From positions 1 through 16,895 of the forward strand of contig JAEDLK010000027.1 in the NCBI GenBank assembly GCA_016295355.1: a DNA stretch of 16,895 nt. Direction: 5' to 3'. This DNA is from Clostridiaceae bacterium (GTDB taxonomy: Bacteria > Bacillota > Clostridia > Oscillospirales > Acutalibacteraceae). Positions 6,433 to 14,102 of this stretch are shown here, piece by piece. The position numbers and the translations under genes are program-made. Positions within the stretch are counted from its first letter, which is position 1, and each line of letters starts with the position of its first letter. A model generated the notes under the pieces. It saw only the letters and a program-made list of their open reading frames with translations. It had not been told where the DNA came from and did not search any database.

Positions 6433-6470
6433 ATACTTAGGTTTACACCTCTCTATTACATAAGTATAAT
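6433..6470 (+). promoter_or_regulatory. Promoter of the GT8-acyltransferase operon, bracketed by an inverted repeat
   Basis: TTTACA at 6442-6447, a 17-bp spacer and a perfect TATAAT at 6465-6470 form a strong sigma-A promoter, giving a leader of about 45 bases. A perfect 7-bp inverted repeat, ATACTTA (6433-6439) and TAAGTAT (6461-6467), brackets the promoter, its right arm overlapping the -10 box. It is a candidate operator. Just upstream, 6366-6380 is also a near-perfect palindrome (CTCCGA/TCGGAG). Confidence 0.75.
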
Positions 6471-6522
6471 AAACTCAATATAGTCTTTAATTGATTCACG
6501 CCAACAGCAAAGGAGAGCCGAA

Positions 6523-7449
6523 ATGAGTAAAGAGATTCCCATTTTCTTTTCAACCGACGATCATTACATACCCTATCTTGATATAGCTATATCATCCCTT
6601 ATCACAAATGCGTCCATAGAGTATACTTACAGAATTATCGTCTTAAATACGGGTCTTAACAACGAGAACATTGTTAAGATCAAGATGAATGAACGTCCCG
6701 GATTCACGATTGATTTTATTGATATTTCAGAACGAGTAGAGAATATAAGGTCGCATTTTAAGAACGTATATCATTTTTCCACCGTTACCTATTACAGGCT
6801 TTTTATTGCCTCCTTGTTTCCGCAATACGACAAGATTGTATATCTTGATTGCGACCTTGTTGTTTTGGGTGACATATCAAAACTGTATCATACTCCGCTG
6901 GATGACAACATTTTAGCTGCGGTGCCTGATCAATACGTTCGAAATACGGTGGAATTCAGACGCTATACCGAGGAAGCTATTGGCGTTGATCCGAACGGAT
7001 ATGTGAATGCAGGGGTTTTGGTCATCAATCTTAACGCATTTAGAAAAAACAACATTGAGGAGAAATTTGTTCAACTGATTACACAATACGATTTTGATTT
7101 GCTTGATCCGGATCAGGCATATCTCAATTTCCTTTGCCATGGAAAGATATATATGCTTGAAAACGGCTGGAATAAGGTGCCTATAAATTCACCCTGCGAG
7201 GGCAAAAAAAATATCGTACACTATGCACTGTATAAAAAGCCTTGGCAATACGATGATGTGTTAGACGGTGAATTCTTCTGGCATTATGCCCAAAAGTCTC
7301 CATTTTACAATCAAATTCTTCAAAATAAATCAGCCTTCGGCGATGGCGAGAAGGCAAAAAAAGAGGCTGCCGGAAAAGAAATACTGGAACACGCCAAAAG
7401 AATCATTGCTTCGAATCACACCATTGTGAAAACACTTTGCAGGAGTTAA
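6523..7449 (+). CDS. Glycosyltransferase family 8 protein
   Basis: This 308-residue retaining glycosyltransferase transfers a sugar from a nucleotide sugar (usually UDP-glucose or UDP-galactose). Motifs in order are IPIFFSTDDHYIPYL at the N-terminus (nucleotide-sugar pocket), FSTVTYYRLFIASLFP at about 85-100, the metal-binding DxD as YLDCDLVV (D109 and D111), GYVNAGVLVINL at about 159-170, LDPDQAYLNFL near 195-205, and the C-terminal IVHYAL...KPW that supplies the second metal ligand. All are intact. There is no signal peptide or membrane segment, so it acts in the cytoplasm. GT8 enzymes build lipooligosaccharide, glycogenin-like or wall-linked glycans; here the next genes handle acyl chains, so a lipid acceptor is the likeliest guess. 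The start is fixed by AGGAG 7 bases upstream. It is the first gene of its operon. Confidence 0.9.
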   Translation: MSKEIPIFFSTDDHYIPYLDIAISSLITNASIEYTYRIIVLNTGLNNENIVKIKMNERPGFTIDFIDISERVENIRSHFKNVYHFSTVTYYRLFIASLFPQYDKIVYLDCDLVVLGDISKLYHTPLDDNILAAVPDQYVRNTVEFRRYTEEAIGVDPNGYVNAGVLVINLNAFRKNNIEEKFVQLITQYDFDLLDPDQAYLNFLCHGKIYMLENGWNKVPINSPCEGKKNIVHYALYKKPWQYDDVLDGEFFWHYAQKSPFYNQILQNKSAFGDGEKAKKEAAGKEILEHAKRIIASNHTIVKTLCRS

Positions 7450-7454
7450 AGCAT

Positions 7455-8285
7455 ATGGAAAAATCAGCGCATAAAGTAGAACTGCTTCGAAGAATTGCGG
7501 AACTTGAAAAAAAAGAACTTTGGCATCTTGATGTTGAAGATGACCCTGAAACATTCCCTCTTATGCCGGATAAGATTGATTATTTGAATGAAAAATTTAT
7601 CAATAAAATAAAAACCAGAATTGCCAATATTCTTGGTGCACGGTTCTTCGATAAAATGATTGCCGACAAACAGCTCATCATAAAAGATGTTCGGGGTATT
7701 GAAAACTTCACTGCTGTTAAGGGCGGCAAAATCATTACTTGCAACCATTTTAGCGTTGGTGATAACTATGCGGTATGGGTAGCGCTTCGAGATGATATGG
7801 ATGGCAGGATGCTTTATAAGGTTATCCGAGAAGGAAACTATACCAATCCTCCCAAACCGTTCGGACTCTTTATGAGACACTGTAATACGCTGCCTTTATC
7901 AAGCCAAAAAGCAACAATGGTAAAATTTATGAAGGCGTTTGCAGAGTTGCTGCAGCGCGGTGAAACCATTCTTATATATCCCGAACAAGGTATGTGGTGG
8001 AACTACCGCAAGCCACGTCCTATGCAGGATGGTGCCTTTTCTCTTGCCGTTCGCAATAAAACGCCTATTGTGCCGATTTTTATAACCATGGAAGATAGCA
8101 ACGTATTAGACGGCGACGGTTTTTTTGTGCAGGAATATACAATGCACATTCTTCCCGCAATTTACCCCGACAAAAATCTTTCTCATGCGGATGCAAAGCG
8201 AGATATGAAAAACAGAAATTATGCGGCATGGGTTAAAACGTACGAAGAATTTTACCAAAAGCCTCTTGTGTATGGTGAATTATGA
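7455..8285 (+). CDS. PlsC-like lysophospholipid/glycolipid acyltransferase
   Basis: The 276-residue protein carries the acyltransferase signature. The catalytic HX4D is NHFSVGD (H98, D103), preceded by a beta-strand GKIITC. A glycerol/acceptor-binding block lies near 140-147 (RHCNTLPL), motif III is YPEQ at 175-178 in place of the usual FPEG, and motif IV-like TPIVPIF follows at about 203-209. Related PlsC enzymes move an acyl chain to a lysophosphatidate or similar acceptor at the membrane face. The basic, coiled N-terminal 60 residues are longer than in PlsC proper, and no strong membrane helix is seen. The start is ATG 7455 with AGGAG 9 bases before; an upstream in-frame TTG (7437) would overlap the preceding gene. 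It begins 5 bases after the GT8 stop and overlaps the next gene by ATGA, so it is tightly coupled. The acceptor is unknown. Confidence 0.85.
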   Translation: MEKSAHKVELLRRIAELEKKELWHLDVEDDPETFPLMPDKIDYLNEKFINKIKTRIANILGARFFDKMIADKQLIIKDVRGIENFTAVKGGKIITCNHFSVGDNYAVWVALRDDMDGRMLYKVIREGNYTNPPKPFGLFMRHCNTLPLSSQKATMVKFMKAFAELLQRGETILIYPEQGMWWNYRKPRPMQDGAFSLAVRNKTPIVPIFITMEDSNVLDGDGFFVQEYTMHILPAIYPDKNLSHADAKRDMKNRNYAAWVKTYEEFYQKPLVYGEL

Positions 8286-8860
8286 AATTATATCTTTCAA
8301 TAATCGGTATTTCGATGCTTATCATTACGGCGTTCAATATTGTGTTCAATACGGCAACTTGGTATAATGTAATCGTAGCAGTTGTTTTATGCACGGCAGC
8401 GCAATTCGCTCTCGACGGTCTTATTGCCATGATGATCAACAAAATGCCGGATAAACTGTTTGACGTGAATAATCCGTTATATAACATATCTGAAACAGAA
8501 AGAAATCTTTACAAGAAATTGAAGGTACGAAACTGGAAGGACAAGGTATGGGAGCTTGGCGGTCTTGGCGGATTCAGCAAAAAAAACTTATCCGACCCAA
8601 ACAGTCCGGCTTATATTGAAAAGTTCATTATCGAATGTAATAAGGGTGTGCTTACCCATAGACTTTCCTACCTAATTGGCTTTTTGCCTATGTTATTTAT
8701 ACCGAATGTATGCACGTTTTCCATTGCCCTTCCTGTTGCAATAGTTAATGTATTCTTGAACATTTTGCCGACACTTGCCTTGAGATACAACACACCCAAG
8801 CTGCAAGCGATGCTAAAAAGAATGAACAGAAAAGCAGAACGCACGGAAATCCATCAGTGA
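8282..8860 (+). CDS. CrtO-like (glycosyl-4,4'-diaponeurosporenoate acyltransferase family) membrane protein
   Basis: The 192-residue protein has two N-terminal membrane helices (about 4-25 and 28-52), a conserved amphipathic middle (LYKKLKVRNWKDKV, then GGFSKKNL, then a YIEKFIIECNKG stretch and HRLSYLIGF) and two C-terminal helices (about 130-150 and 152-170) ending in LRYNTPKLQ. This matches my memory of the CrtO family, which in Staphylococcus aureus adds the fatty acyl chain to the sugar of the carotenoid staphyloxanthin. No carotenoid genes (crtM/N/P) are here, so the substrate is probably another glycolipid. The start ATG overlaps the upstream stop by ATGA. As part of the GT8-acyltransferase-GtrA operon it may acylate the sugar added by the GT8 enzyme. 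Family call fairly sure; substrate unknown. Confidence 0.75.
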   Translation: MKLYLSIIGISMLIITAFNIVFNTATWYNVIVAVVLCTAAQFALDGLIAMMINKMPDKLFDVNNPLYNISETERNLYKKLKVRNWKDKVWELGGLGGFSKKNLSDPNSPAYIEKFIIECNKGVLTHRLSYLIGFLPMLFIPNVCTFSIALPVAIVNVFLNILPTLALRYNTPKLQAMLKRMNRKAERTEIHQ

Positions 8861-8870
8861 GGGGAACAAC

Positions 8871-9275
8871 ATGAAAGAAAACAAAAAACAACTATGCCAG
8901 GCTATTAAATTCACAATGTTTTCTGTCTCTGCCGGTGTTATTCAGATTGGTTCCTTTGCACTGCTTGAAATTTTCATTAAAGATTACTGGATTGCATATC
9001 TCATTTCGCTGGTGCTTTCCATTCTTTGGAACTTCACACTAAACCGCAGATACACTTTCAAATCGGCCGCTAATGTGCCTGTAGCGATGCTAAAAGTATT
9101 TGGGTTTTATTTAGTCTTCACACCGCTTTCTACCTACTTTGGTAATATGGCGGAAACGGCGGGCGTAAATGATTTTGTGATATTGATCTTAACCATGTCG
9201 GCAAACTTCATTTTAGAATTTCTCTTCTGCAAGTTTGTTGTCTATCGAGGTAAAGAGGACACCTTACAAAAATAA
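8871..9275 (+). CDS. GtrA family membrane protein (polyprenyl-linked sugar flippase type)
   Basis: At 134 residues with four membrane helices (about 10-32, 37-53, 75-92, 99-122), it has the typical GtrA size. The hallmark basic motif between helices 2 and 3 is present as LNRRYTFKS (about 56-64), as is the final FCKFVVYRGK. GtrA proteins are thought to move undecaprenyl-phosphate-linked glucose or similar sugar carriers across the membrane for O-antigen, teichoic acid or arabinogalactan decoration. AGGGG lies 6 bases before the ATG, and the gene starts 10 bases after the CrtO-like stop, so it is the last gene of the operon before a strong terminator. No GtrB-type polyprenyl-phosphate glucosyltransferase is nearby; the GT8 enzyme is the only glycosyltransferase candidate, an unusual partnership. 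Confidence 0.88.
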   Translation: MKENKKQLCQAIKFTMFSVSAGVIQIGSFALLEIFIKDYWIAYLISLVLSILWNFTLNRRYTFKSAANVPVAMLKVFGFYLVFTPLSTYFGNMAETAGVNDFVILILTMSANFILEFLFCKFVVYRGKEDTLQK

Positions 9276-9346
9276 TCAATGGATGAGTCTATCCAAAAAA
9301 ACAATCACTCTGTTTTGCAACCAATGAAATGAACCATGAGTAAAAC

Positions 9347-9443
9347 TGATATGTTCAAATGACCCCGAAGGAGGAATCCTTCGGGGTCATTTTTCGGCCG
9401 TAATCGCAAAGAATCCGGATAACACAAGCGATCATAAGAAACA
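9347..9443 (+). repeat. Dispersed terminator-linked repeat, copy B
   Basis: This is the second copy of the repeat at 4107-4202, again immediately downstream of a coding unit. Shared blocks and spacing are given under copy A. It contains the operon terminator and leads into a second, unrelated hairpin at 9441-9473. Confidence 0.65.
9361..9394 (+). terminator. Rho-independent terminator of the GT8-GtrA operon
   Basis: A perfect 12-bp stem (9361-9372 with 9377-9388, GACCCCGAAGGA) with a GGAA tetraloop is followed by ATTTTT. Confidence 0.92.
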
Positions 9444-9473
9444 AACCGATCCTTTGCAAAAGGATCGGTTTGT
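9441..9473 (-). terminator. Terminator of the PBP-SEDS unit
   Basis: A perfect 15-bp stem (9441-9455 with 9459-9473) has a 3-nt loop. Read on the minus strand it is followed by a T-rich stretch (TTCTTATG). It lies 47 bp beyond the PBP stop codon and may work in both directions between the convergent operons. Confidence 0.75.
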
Positions 9474-9519
9474 GTTTCCAAATGATTATAAAGCATCGAT
9501 ATTGAGACACCACGGACAG

Positions 9520-10896
9520 TTATCGGGCAAAAGATTTTTTGGCAGCTTGGAGGGTTTTATTAGCCACCGTCAATGCCGAGGAACGGCCGCTTCCCCCACC
9601 CTCGACGACAACCACAAAGGCAAGCGGTAAATCCTCGTCTTTACAAAAACCCACAAACAGCGAATTTTCTACGCCCTCGCCGACCTCCGCTGTGCCGGTC
9701 TTACCGCAAACATCCAATGTACCGAAAGTCGATTTTCCGTAATTGTCACTGACGGCATAGTCCATCAGTTCGGCAACGCGCTTGGCCGTTTCTTTTGTCA
9801 ATACTCGTTTCTCGCTGGTTTTGGCCGTATGCACCGGATATCCGTTTGAGTCCGTCACACGGCTGACAAAATACGGTTGCACATAGCTTCCGTCACGGGC
9901 AATTGCACAAATATCACACAAATACTGAAACGGGTTAATCTGATCGGTATACTGACCGATGCCTGACCAACCGAAATCAATATTTCTGGCTTCGCTTACC
10001 TGATAAGATGAGGTCGCACAGGCGATACCGTCCAAATAAAAGGTCTTATTAAAACCGAATGCATCAGCAAATCGGCTCATGTTGTTTTTGCCGATTGATA
10101 GAGCTGTTTGTGAAAAATAGGCATTACAGGAATGAGAAAAAGCACGTTTTAATTGCACATCGCCGTGTCGGCCGACACAAGACAGCGTTTCATCCTCAAT
10201 CATCGTACCGTAGCGGCAAAAATAGGACTCATCATATGCCTTTTCGCCCAAGGTATCAATAACGGCACTGGCAGTCACGATTTTGAAGGTCGATCCCGGT
10301 GTATACAAAGAGGAAAGAAAGCGATTGACATACACACTGCCAAGCTCCCCGCTTTCTGCCTTTTTGACAGAATCCATGTCCCCTACATCAAAAGTTGGTG
10401 TGCTGACCATGCAAATCATTTCACCGGTCTTATAATTACATACACCGACACATCCGGCAAACTTTCCCAAAGCCTTTACTGCCGCCACACTGGTATCGGC
10501 ATCAATGGTCAACTGCATATCGTTGCCACTGCCGTCATAGGTATAAAAGCCGTTTAGCTTATTATAACCGGTCAGCCAATCCTTTAAGGCGTTTTGGGCG
10601 CCGGTACTGATATACCCCTTGCTATCACCAACCGCATGAACGGTGGCCATGCGAACAAGTGCATCTTCATGATAACAACGCTTACCGTCTTTTGTATAGG
10701 CCAACACGTCGCCTGTACGGTCCTTGATGGTACCCATTTCGGTTAATTCTCCGTTTGTATAAGCATGTCGGTTGGTCTGAAAAAACGCCCAACTCTCGGC
10801 ATGATTCAAATAACGATAGACAAACAACACAAGGCCAAGGATAAACGCAACACCCACGCCGTACAAAACAGCTTTACGAAGCGTCATTTTATTCAC
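9520..10896 (-). CDS. Class B penicillin-binding protein (peptidoglycan transpeptidase)
   Basis: This 458-residue protein has one N-terminal signal anchor (about residues 9-29), a short outer domain, and a transpeptidase domain from about 130. The catalytic motifs are complete: STFK (S202, K205), SCN (S256-N258) and KTG (399-401, in CGKTGTAEVG). It cross-links peptidoglycan stem peptides outside the membrane and would pair with the SEDS polymerase encoded just upstream. It is short for a PBP2/FtsI and resembles PbpA-type proteins found beside FHA/SEDS genes in Gram-positives. The start is GTG at 10896, 8 bases after AGGAGG; an ATG at 10887 is the alternative. It overlaps the upstream gene by 8 bases, implying translational coupling. 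A terminator follows at 9441-9473. It appears intact. Confidence 0.92.
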   Translation of the reverse strand: MNKMTLRKAVLYGVGVAFILGLVLFVYRYLNHAESWAFFQTNRHAYTNGELTEMGTIKDRTGDVLAYTKDGKRCYHEDALVRMATVHAVGDSKGYISTGAQNALKDWLTGYNKLNGFYTYDGSGNDMQLTIDADTSVAAVKALGKFAGCVGVCNYKTGEMICMVSTPTFDVGDMDSVKKAESGELGSVYVNRFLSSLYTPGSTFKIVTASAVIDTLGEKAYDESYFCRYGTMIEDETLSCVGRHGDVQLKRAFSHSCNAYFSQTALSIGKNNMSRFADAFGFNKTFYLDGIACATSSYQVSEARNIDFGWSGIGQYTDQINPFQYLCDICAIARDGSYVQPYFVSRVTDSNGYPVHTAKTSEKRVLTKETAKRVAELMDYAVSDNYGKSTFGTLDVCGKTGTAEVGEGVENSLFVGFCKDEDLPLAFVVVVEGGGSGRSSALTVANKTLQAAKKSFAR

Positions 10897-12466
10897 GCTG
10901 TTCCCCTCCTGTAAAAAAGGCCGTAAGCGCCATGCAGGCCAGCAGAGATGAACCACCGTTACTGATAAACGGCAGAGTCACACCGGTAAAAGGCAACATA
11001 TCCACAGAGCCGAAAACATTCAAAGCCGCTTGTGAAAGCAACAAAACAGCCGCCGCACACCCGGGAATAGCATGATACAGTGAAACAAACGAGAAGCGAT
11101 GCACCGCATAAAACAGCAGCAAAGCAAAGCACAACACAGCACAAAGAGCCATAATCATACCATACTCTTCGGCTAACAAACCGAAAACAATATCCGTATC
11201 GCTGGCTGTAATACCCCGCAAACACCCCTTACCGCCACCGACGCCAAACAAACCGCCCGAAGCAGCGGCCACCATGGTCCTGGTTTGCTGATATCCCGTG
11301 TCATAGGCATGACTCCACGCCTGTCCAAAAGAAAATAGTCGTTTGGACACATACGGAAACATCATCACAATACCACCGCCGCACACGGCAGCACCGGCTA
11401 AAACCGACAGAATGATTTTCCACGGACATTGGCGCAAAATCAGCACCGTCAAATAGGTCAGAAAGTACACGAGAGCCGTACCGAAATCGCGCAAATAAGC
11501 CAAAACGCCGATGCAGAATAAGGTGAACAGCGAAAAACCAAGCAAATTCTTTTGTTTAAGCATCAACTGTGAACCGGCGGCACTTAAAAAGATGAACAAT
11601 ACCTTAATTAGTTCTGATGGCTGAAACGAAATAGAACGAATGCTCAACCAGTTTTGTGAGCCATTATAAATACTGCCGTAAAGAATATTGAACGCAAACA
11701 AGGCAACCGCCGAAACGGCTGCCGGAATCTTGAATTTTACGACACGGTCCTCACTTTTCATAACAAACGAAATCATCGCTGATACCAACAGACCGATAGC
11801 CAAACAAATCCATTGTTTGACGACTGCCTTTGTCCCAAGCGGTGCCGTAACCGTAAAGCCAAGACTGATTAAGTAACAAATAATAAAGGAAAAATGACCG
11901 CCGGCAAAATGTGAAACGGCAAAAAAGACGCACTGTGCCGCCACAAACGCACCGTACAGCGCCGGTACCAGAGGCGTGTCGATATAGGTAAAGACAAACG
12001 AAAGCCACAAAAAGAACTCAAACAGCAGTAAAACCGCATAGGGCTGTGCCAGCGGCTTTTTTGCCTTTAAGGCATTCTTGCTTTGCCTGCGACGCACCGT
12101 AAACTCATGACCACCCACACTGATAACGTCATAGGGCGAAACCTTTGATTCGCCCGAAACGGGCTGCTTATTGACATACACCCGATGGCCCTTTAGCGGC
12201 TTGATCAACACCGAACGGTCATTAACCGTCAGCACGGCATGATGCTCGGCGAGATTCGGCAGACGCACATCACAGTCTTTGGCACTTCCCAAAACATTGT
12301 CCACCCGGCAAACCGGCTGTTGAGTTGCATCCTCAAGCAACAGAAAAGCCCGACTTCTCGTCTGTTTTTTCAACAGCGGAACAAAGCAGGCGCACAGGAG
12401 CAAGACAGAAAGAAAGGGCAAAACATAACGAATAACGGCCGCAAAGCCTAACGCATACGCACTCAT
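10889..12466 (-). CDS. FHA-domain SEDS glycosyltransferase (FtsW/RodA/SpoVE family)
   Basis: The 525-residue protein has a membrane helix at about 11-31, a cytoplasmic FHA-like domain at about 40-127, then about ten membrane helices of a SEDS peptidoglycan polymerase. SEDS signatures are NGSQNWLSI (268-276), FQPSEL (281-286), RDFGTALVYF (326-335, with the conserved Asp), SGGLFGVGGGKG (403-414), TDIVFGLLAEEYG (424-436) and TGVTLPFISNGGSS (494-507). It polymerises lipid II into glycan strands, with the downstream PBP as transpeptidase. The FHA core reads LGSAKDCDVRLPNLAEHHAVL: the usual Gly-Arg is Gly-Ser and the Ser of SxxH is Ala, so phosphothreonine binding is doubtful. The start at 12466 has GGAGG 10 bases before; the open frame extends upstream to 12688 through promoter sequence and is rejected. 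Confidence 0.92.
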   Translation of the reverse strand: MSAYALGFAAVIRYVLPFLSVLLLCACFVPLLKKQTRSRAFLLLEDATQQPVCRVDNVLGSAKDCDVRLPNLAEHHAVLTVNDRSVLIKPLKGHRVYVNKQPVSGESKVSPYDVISVGGHEFTVRRRQSKNALKAKKPLAQPYAVLLLFEFFLWLSFVFTYIDTPLVPALYGAFVAAQCVFFAVSHFAGGHFSFIICYLISLGFTVTAPLGTKAVVKQWICLAIGLLVSAMISFVMKSEDRVVKFKIPAAVSAVALFAFNILYGSIYNGSQNWLSIRSISFQPSELIKVLFIFLSAAGSQLMLKQKNLLGFSLFTLFCIGVLAYLRDFGTALVYFLTYLTVLILRQCPWKIILSVLAGAAVCGGGIVMMFPYVSKRLFSFGQAWSHAYDTGYQQTRTMVAAASGGLFGVGGGKGCLRGITASDTDIVFGLLAEEYGMIMALCAVLCFALLLFYAVHRFSFVSLYHAIPGCAAAVLLLSQAALNVFGSVDMLPFTGVTLPFISNGGSSLLACMALTAFFTGGEQRE

Positions 12467-12497
12467 CCCTGTTGCCCTCCTTTTATCATCTATATCC

Positions 12498-12525
12498 ATT
12501 ATACGACTTTTAAGAGAAATTGCAA
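12498..12525 (-). promoter_or_regulatory. Probable promoter of the SEDS-PBP operon
   Basis: On the minus strand TTGCAA (12520-12525), a 16-bp spacer and a perfect TATAAT (12498-12503) lie 32 bp upstream of the ATG at 12466. Confidence 0.6.
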
Positions 12526-12708
12526 GGACAACGCCACAGAGCGCCGCAAGGTCGCAAAAAGAAGCTTTGTTCACTTCAAAATAGATAATATTTACTTGGC
12601 ATATAGTCTCCTCACGGCTCTTGGTACATGGAAAACGCAAAGCGCTGACTTTTTTGGGGATTACCGCTCTCAGCTTCGCTATTCTCAATTTACCTTATCT
12701 CATAAATA

Positions 12709-12739
12709 GGGGCAGTAAAAACCATTGTTTTACTGCCCC
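12709..12739. terminator. Hairpin terminator after the DMT transporter gene
   Basis: A perfect 12-bp stem (GGGGCAGTAAAA, 12709-12720 with 12728-12739) has a 7-nt loop. It lies just past the stop codon of the minus-strand transporter at 12745. The T-tract on the minus side is short and interrupted (TATTT), so termination efficiency is uncertain. Confidence 0.65.
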
Positions 12740-12744
12740 CCGTT

Positions 12745-13653
12745 TTATAGCGTTGTCTGATTTTTCTTTTTAAGATTTAAATTCAACAATACCACAGCGG
12801 CCAAGATTAGAAGTATTCCAATGCCGGCATAAATATCCAAGGTGTCTTTTCGTACCACAACACCCATAATGGTAGCCACCACAATTTCCACACTGGAAAT
12901 GATAGGAGCATTACCTGCATCGGTGAACCGCATACCGGCAGCATATAGTGTATAGGGTAACAAAGTGCTGACAGCGGCAATTTCCAGGGTCATAGCCAAC
13001 GGTCCGATACCACTTACCGCCACACCGACAACCTTCAAAGGATTGATGAAGCAAGCACTGCCCAATGCCGCAATCATAAAGGTGTACAGGGTTATGGTCA
13101 ACGAACTGTAGCCGCGATCCAGTGCATACCGACCGAAAATGGTGTAAAGTCCGTAGCCGAAACCGGTCATCAGTCCCCATACTAAACCTTCGGCCGTGAC
13201 AGAACCGTTACCGCCGAATAAGCCGGAAACCAAAGCACATCCGGCAAAGGCCACCATACATGCCACGGCTTTTTGGACCGTTATTCTTTCCTTAAAGCAA
13301 ATAGCCGCCAAAGCTACCACAAAGAAAGGTGCCGTGTACATCAGCACACAGGCAATGGGTGCACCCATCATATCGATGGATTTGAAATAGCAGAAGTTAA
13401 AAAACATAATACTGCCAATACCGGTACCAAAAAAGCACCAAATATCTTTCAGTTTAATACGAAAGGTGCTGCGGCTGGAAAACAGGCAAAAGAGACCCAG
13501 TACCAAGGCTGTGCTGCCCGAACGCAGGAACACCACTTCCATGTCTTTTAATCCCTGTGATTTTATATAATCCACCGGCAGACTGATAAAACCCCAAATG
13601 ATACCGGACAGCAGAATCAGAACAATTCCCAACCAACCCTTACTTTGTTTCAT
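12745..13653 (-). CDS. EamA/DMT superfamily transporter
   Basis: The 302-residue protein has ten predicted membrane helices in two EamA repeats (about residues 8-140 and 155-293), the normal length and layout of drug/metabolite transporters. Typical features are GIIWGFISLP in helix 1, FFNFCYFKSI, MYTAPFFV with the end of repeat 1 at LAAICFKERIT, and the second repeat ending around SSVEIVVATIMGVV. These proteins usually export amino acids, nucleosides or metabolites; the substrate cannot be read here. The start has AAAAGGGG upstream. It is monocistronic, with a promoter at 13682-13710 and a hairpin after the stop. It is divergent from the LacI-type gene across about 450 bp, so regulation by that protein is possible. 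Not closely similar by eye to the second DMT transporter at 15162. Confidence 0.9.
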   Translation of the reverse strand: MKQSKGWLGIVLILLSGIIWGFISLPVDYIKSQGLKDMEVVFLRSGSTALVLGLFCLFSSRSTFRIKLKDIWCFFGTGIGSIMFFNFCYFKSIDMMGAPIACVLMYTAPFFVVALAAICFKERITVQKAVACMVAFAGCALVSGLFGGNGSVTAEGLVWGLMTGFGYGLYTIFGRYALDRGYSSLTITLYTFMIAALGSACFINPLKVVGVAVSGIGPLAMTLEIAAVSTLLPYTLYAAGMRFTDAGNAPIISSVEIVVATIMGVVVRKDTLDIYAGIGILLILAAVVLLNLNLKKKNQTTL

Positions 13654-13681
13654 CTTGATACCCCTTTTCGTAAACGAGGAT

Positions 13682-13710
13682 ATTATACTGTATTATCTGC
13701 CATTTTGCAA
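13682..13710 (-). promoter_or_regulatory. Promoter of the first DMT transporter
   Basis: Minus strand: TTGCAA (13705-13710), a 17-bp spacer, TATAAT (13682-13687). It is 28 bp upstream of the start codon, so the leader is short. Confidence 0.75.
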
Positions 13711-13741
13711 GATTTTCTTGGAGGCTTTCCCAGGATATACT

Positions 13742-13897
13742 ATGATAAAAGGCATAAGAATTGATGGTCATGTTACCGTATTGGTCCGCCACGGAGATGC
13801 TATTTATGATCCCGATTGTCTGCCCCCATCACCAACCCAACAAATGGGCCTCATCCCATTGTTCACTCTTGTTTTCTGTACCCATTATACGATATGA
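13742..13897 (+). CDS. Possible small protein of 51 residues
   Basis: The ATG at 13742 is preceded by AGGA at 6 bases. The peptide includes IDGHVTVLVRHGDAIYDPDC and then a proline/serine-rich patch and a hydrophobic C-terminus. No family is recognised, and no promoter is seen for it. The first half has protein-like character; the second half does not. A chance frame or a gene remnant is equally possible. Confidence 0.2.
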   Translation: MIKGIRIDGHVTVLVRHGDAIYDPDCLPPSPTQQMGLIPLFTLVFCTHYTI

Positions 13898-13986
13898 AAA
13901 ATCGCAAAAATGCGTGTGCGGATACCAAACAATTGATTGTCATTAACAAAAACAATGATTCAATACAACACCGCTTTACAAAAGTG

Positions 13987-14014
13987 TTGACTTTATCTTT
14001 TTTTGTGGTATACA
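13987..14014 (+). promoter_or_regulatory. Promoter of the LacI-type regulator gene
   Basis: TTGACT (13987-13992), a 16-bp spacer rich in T, and TATACA (14009-14014) lie about 90 bp upstream of the start codon. Confidence 0.55.
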
Positions 14015-14102
14015 TATAGTAACAAGAGTCATAATCAGGCAGTAACTTCTATTTAATGAATGCAACGCATCATATTAAAGCCCTGTACCGGAGGAATAAA
14101 AC

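Larger units (their letters stand above)
13711..14102. other. Divergent intergenic region
   Basis: This region separates the minus-strand transporter from the LacI-type gene. It contains one weak small open frame (13742-13897) and the lacI promoter. No clear LacI-type palindrome with a central CG was found. An imperfect ATTGT...ACAAT pair near 13935-13955 is too weak to call an operator. Confidence 0.4.

Noticed and set aside
9539..12451. Several plus-strand open frames opposite the PBP and SEDS genes
   Set aside because: They are antisense to well-supported genes with complete motifs and lack start signals.
12467..12688. N-terminal extension of the SEDS protein to an ATG at 12688
   Set aside because: The extension spans a TTGCAA/TATAAT promoter and the GGAGG site of the 12466 start, and its sequence has no family resemblance.
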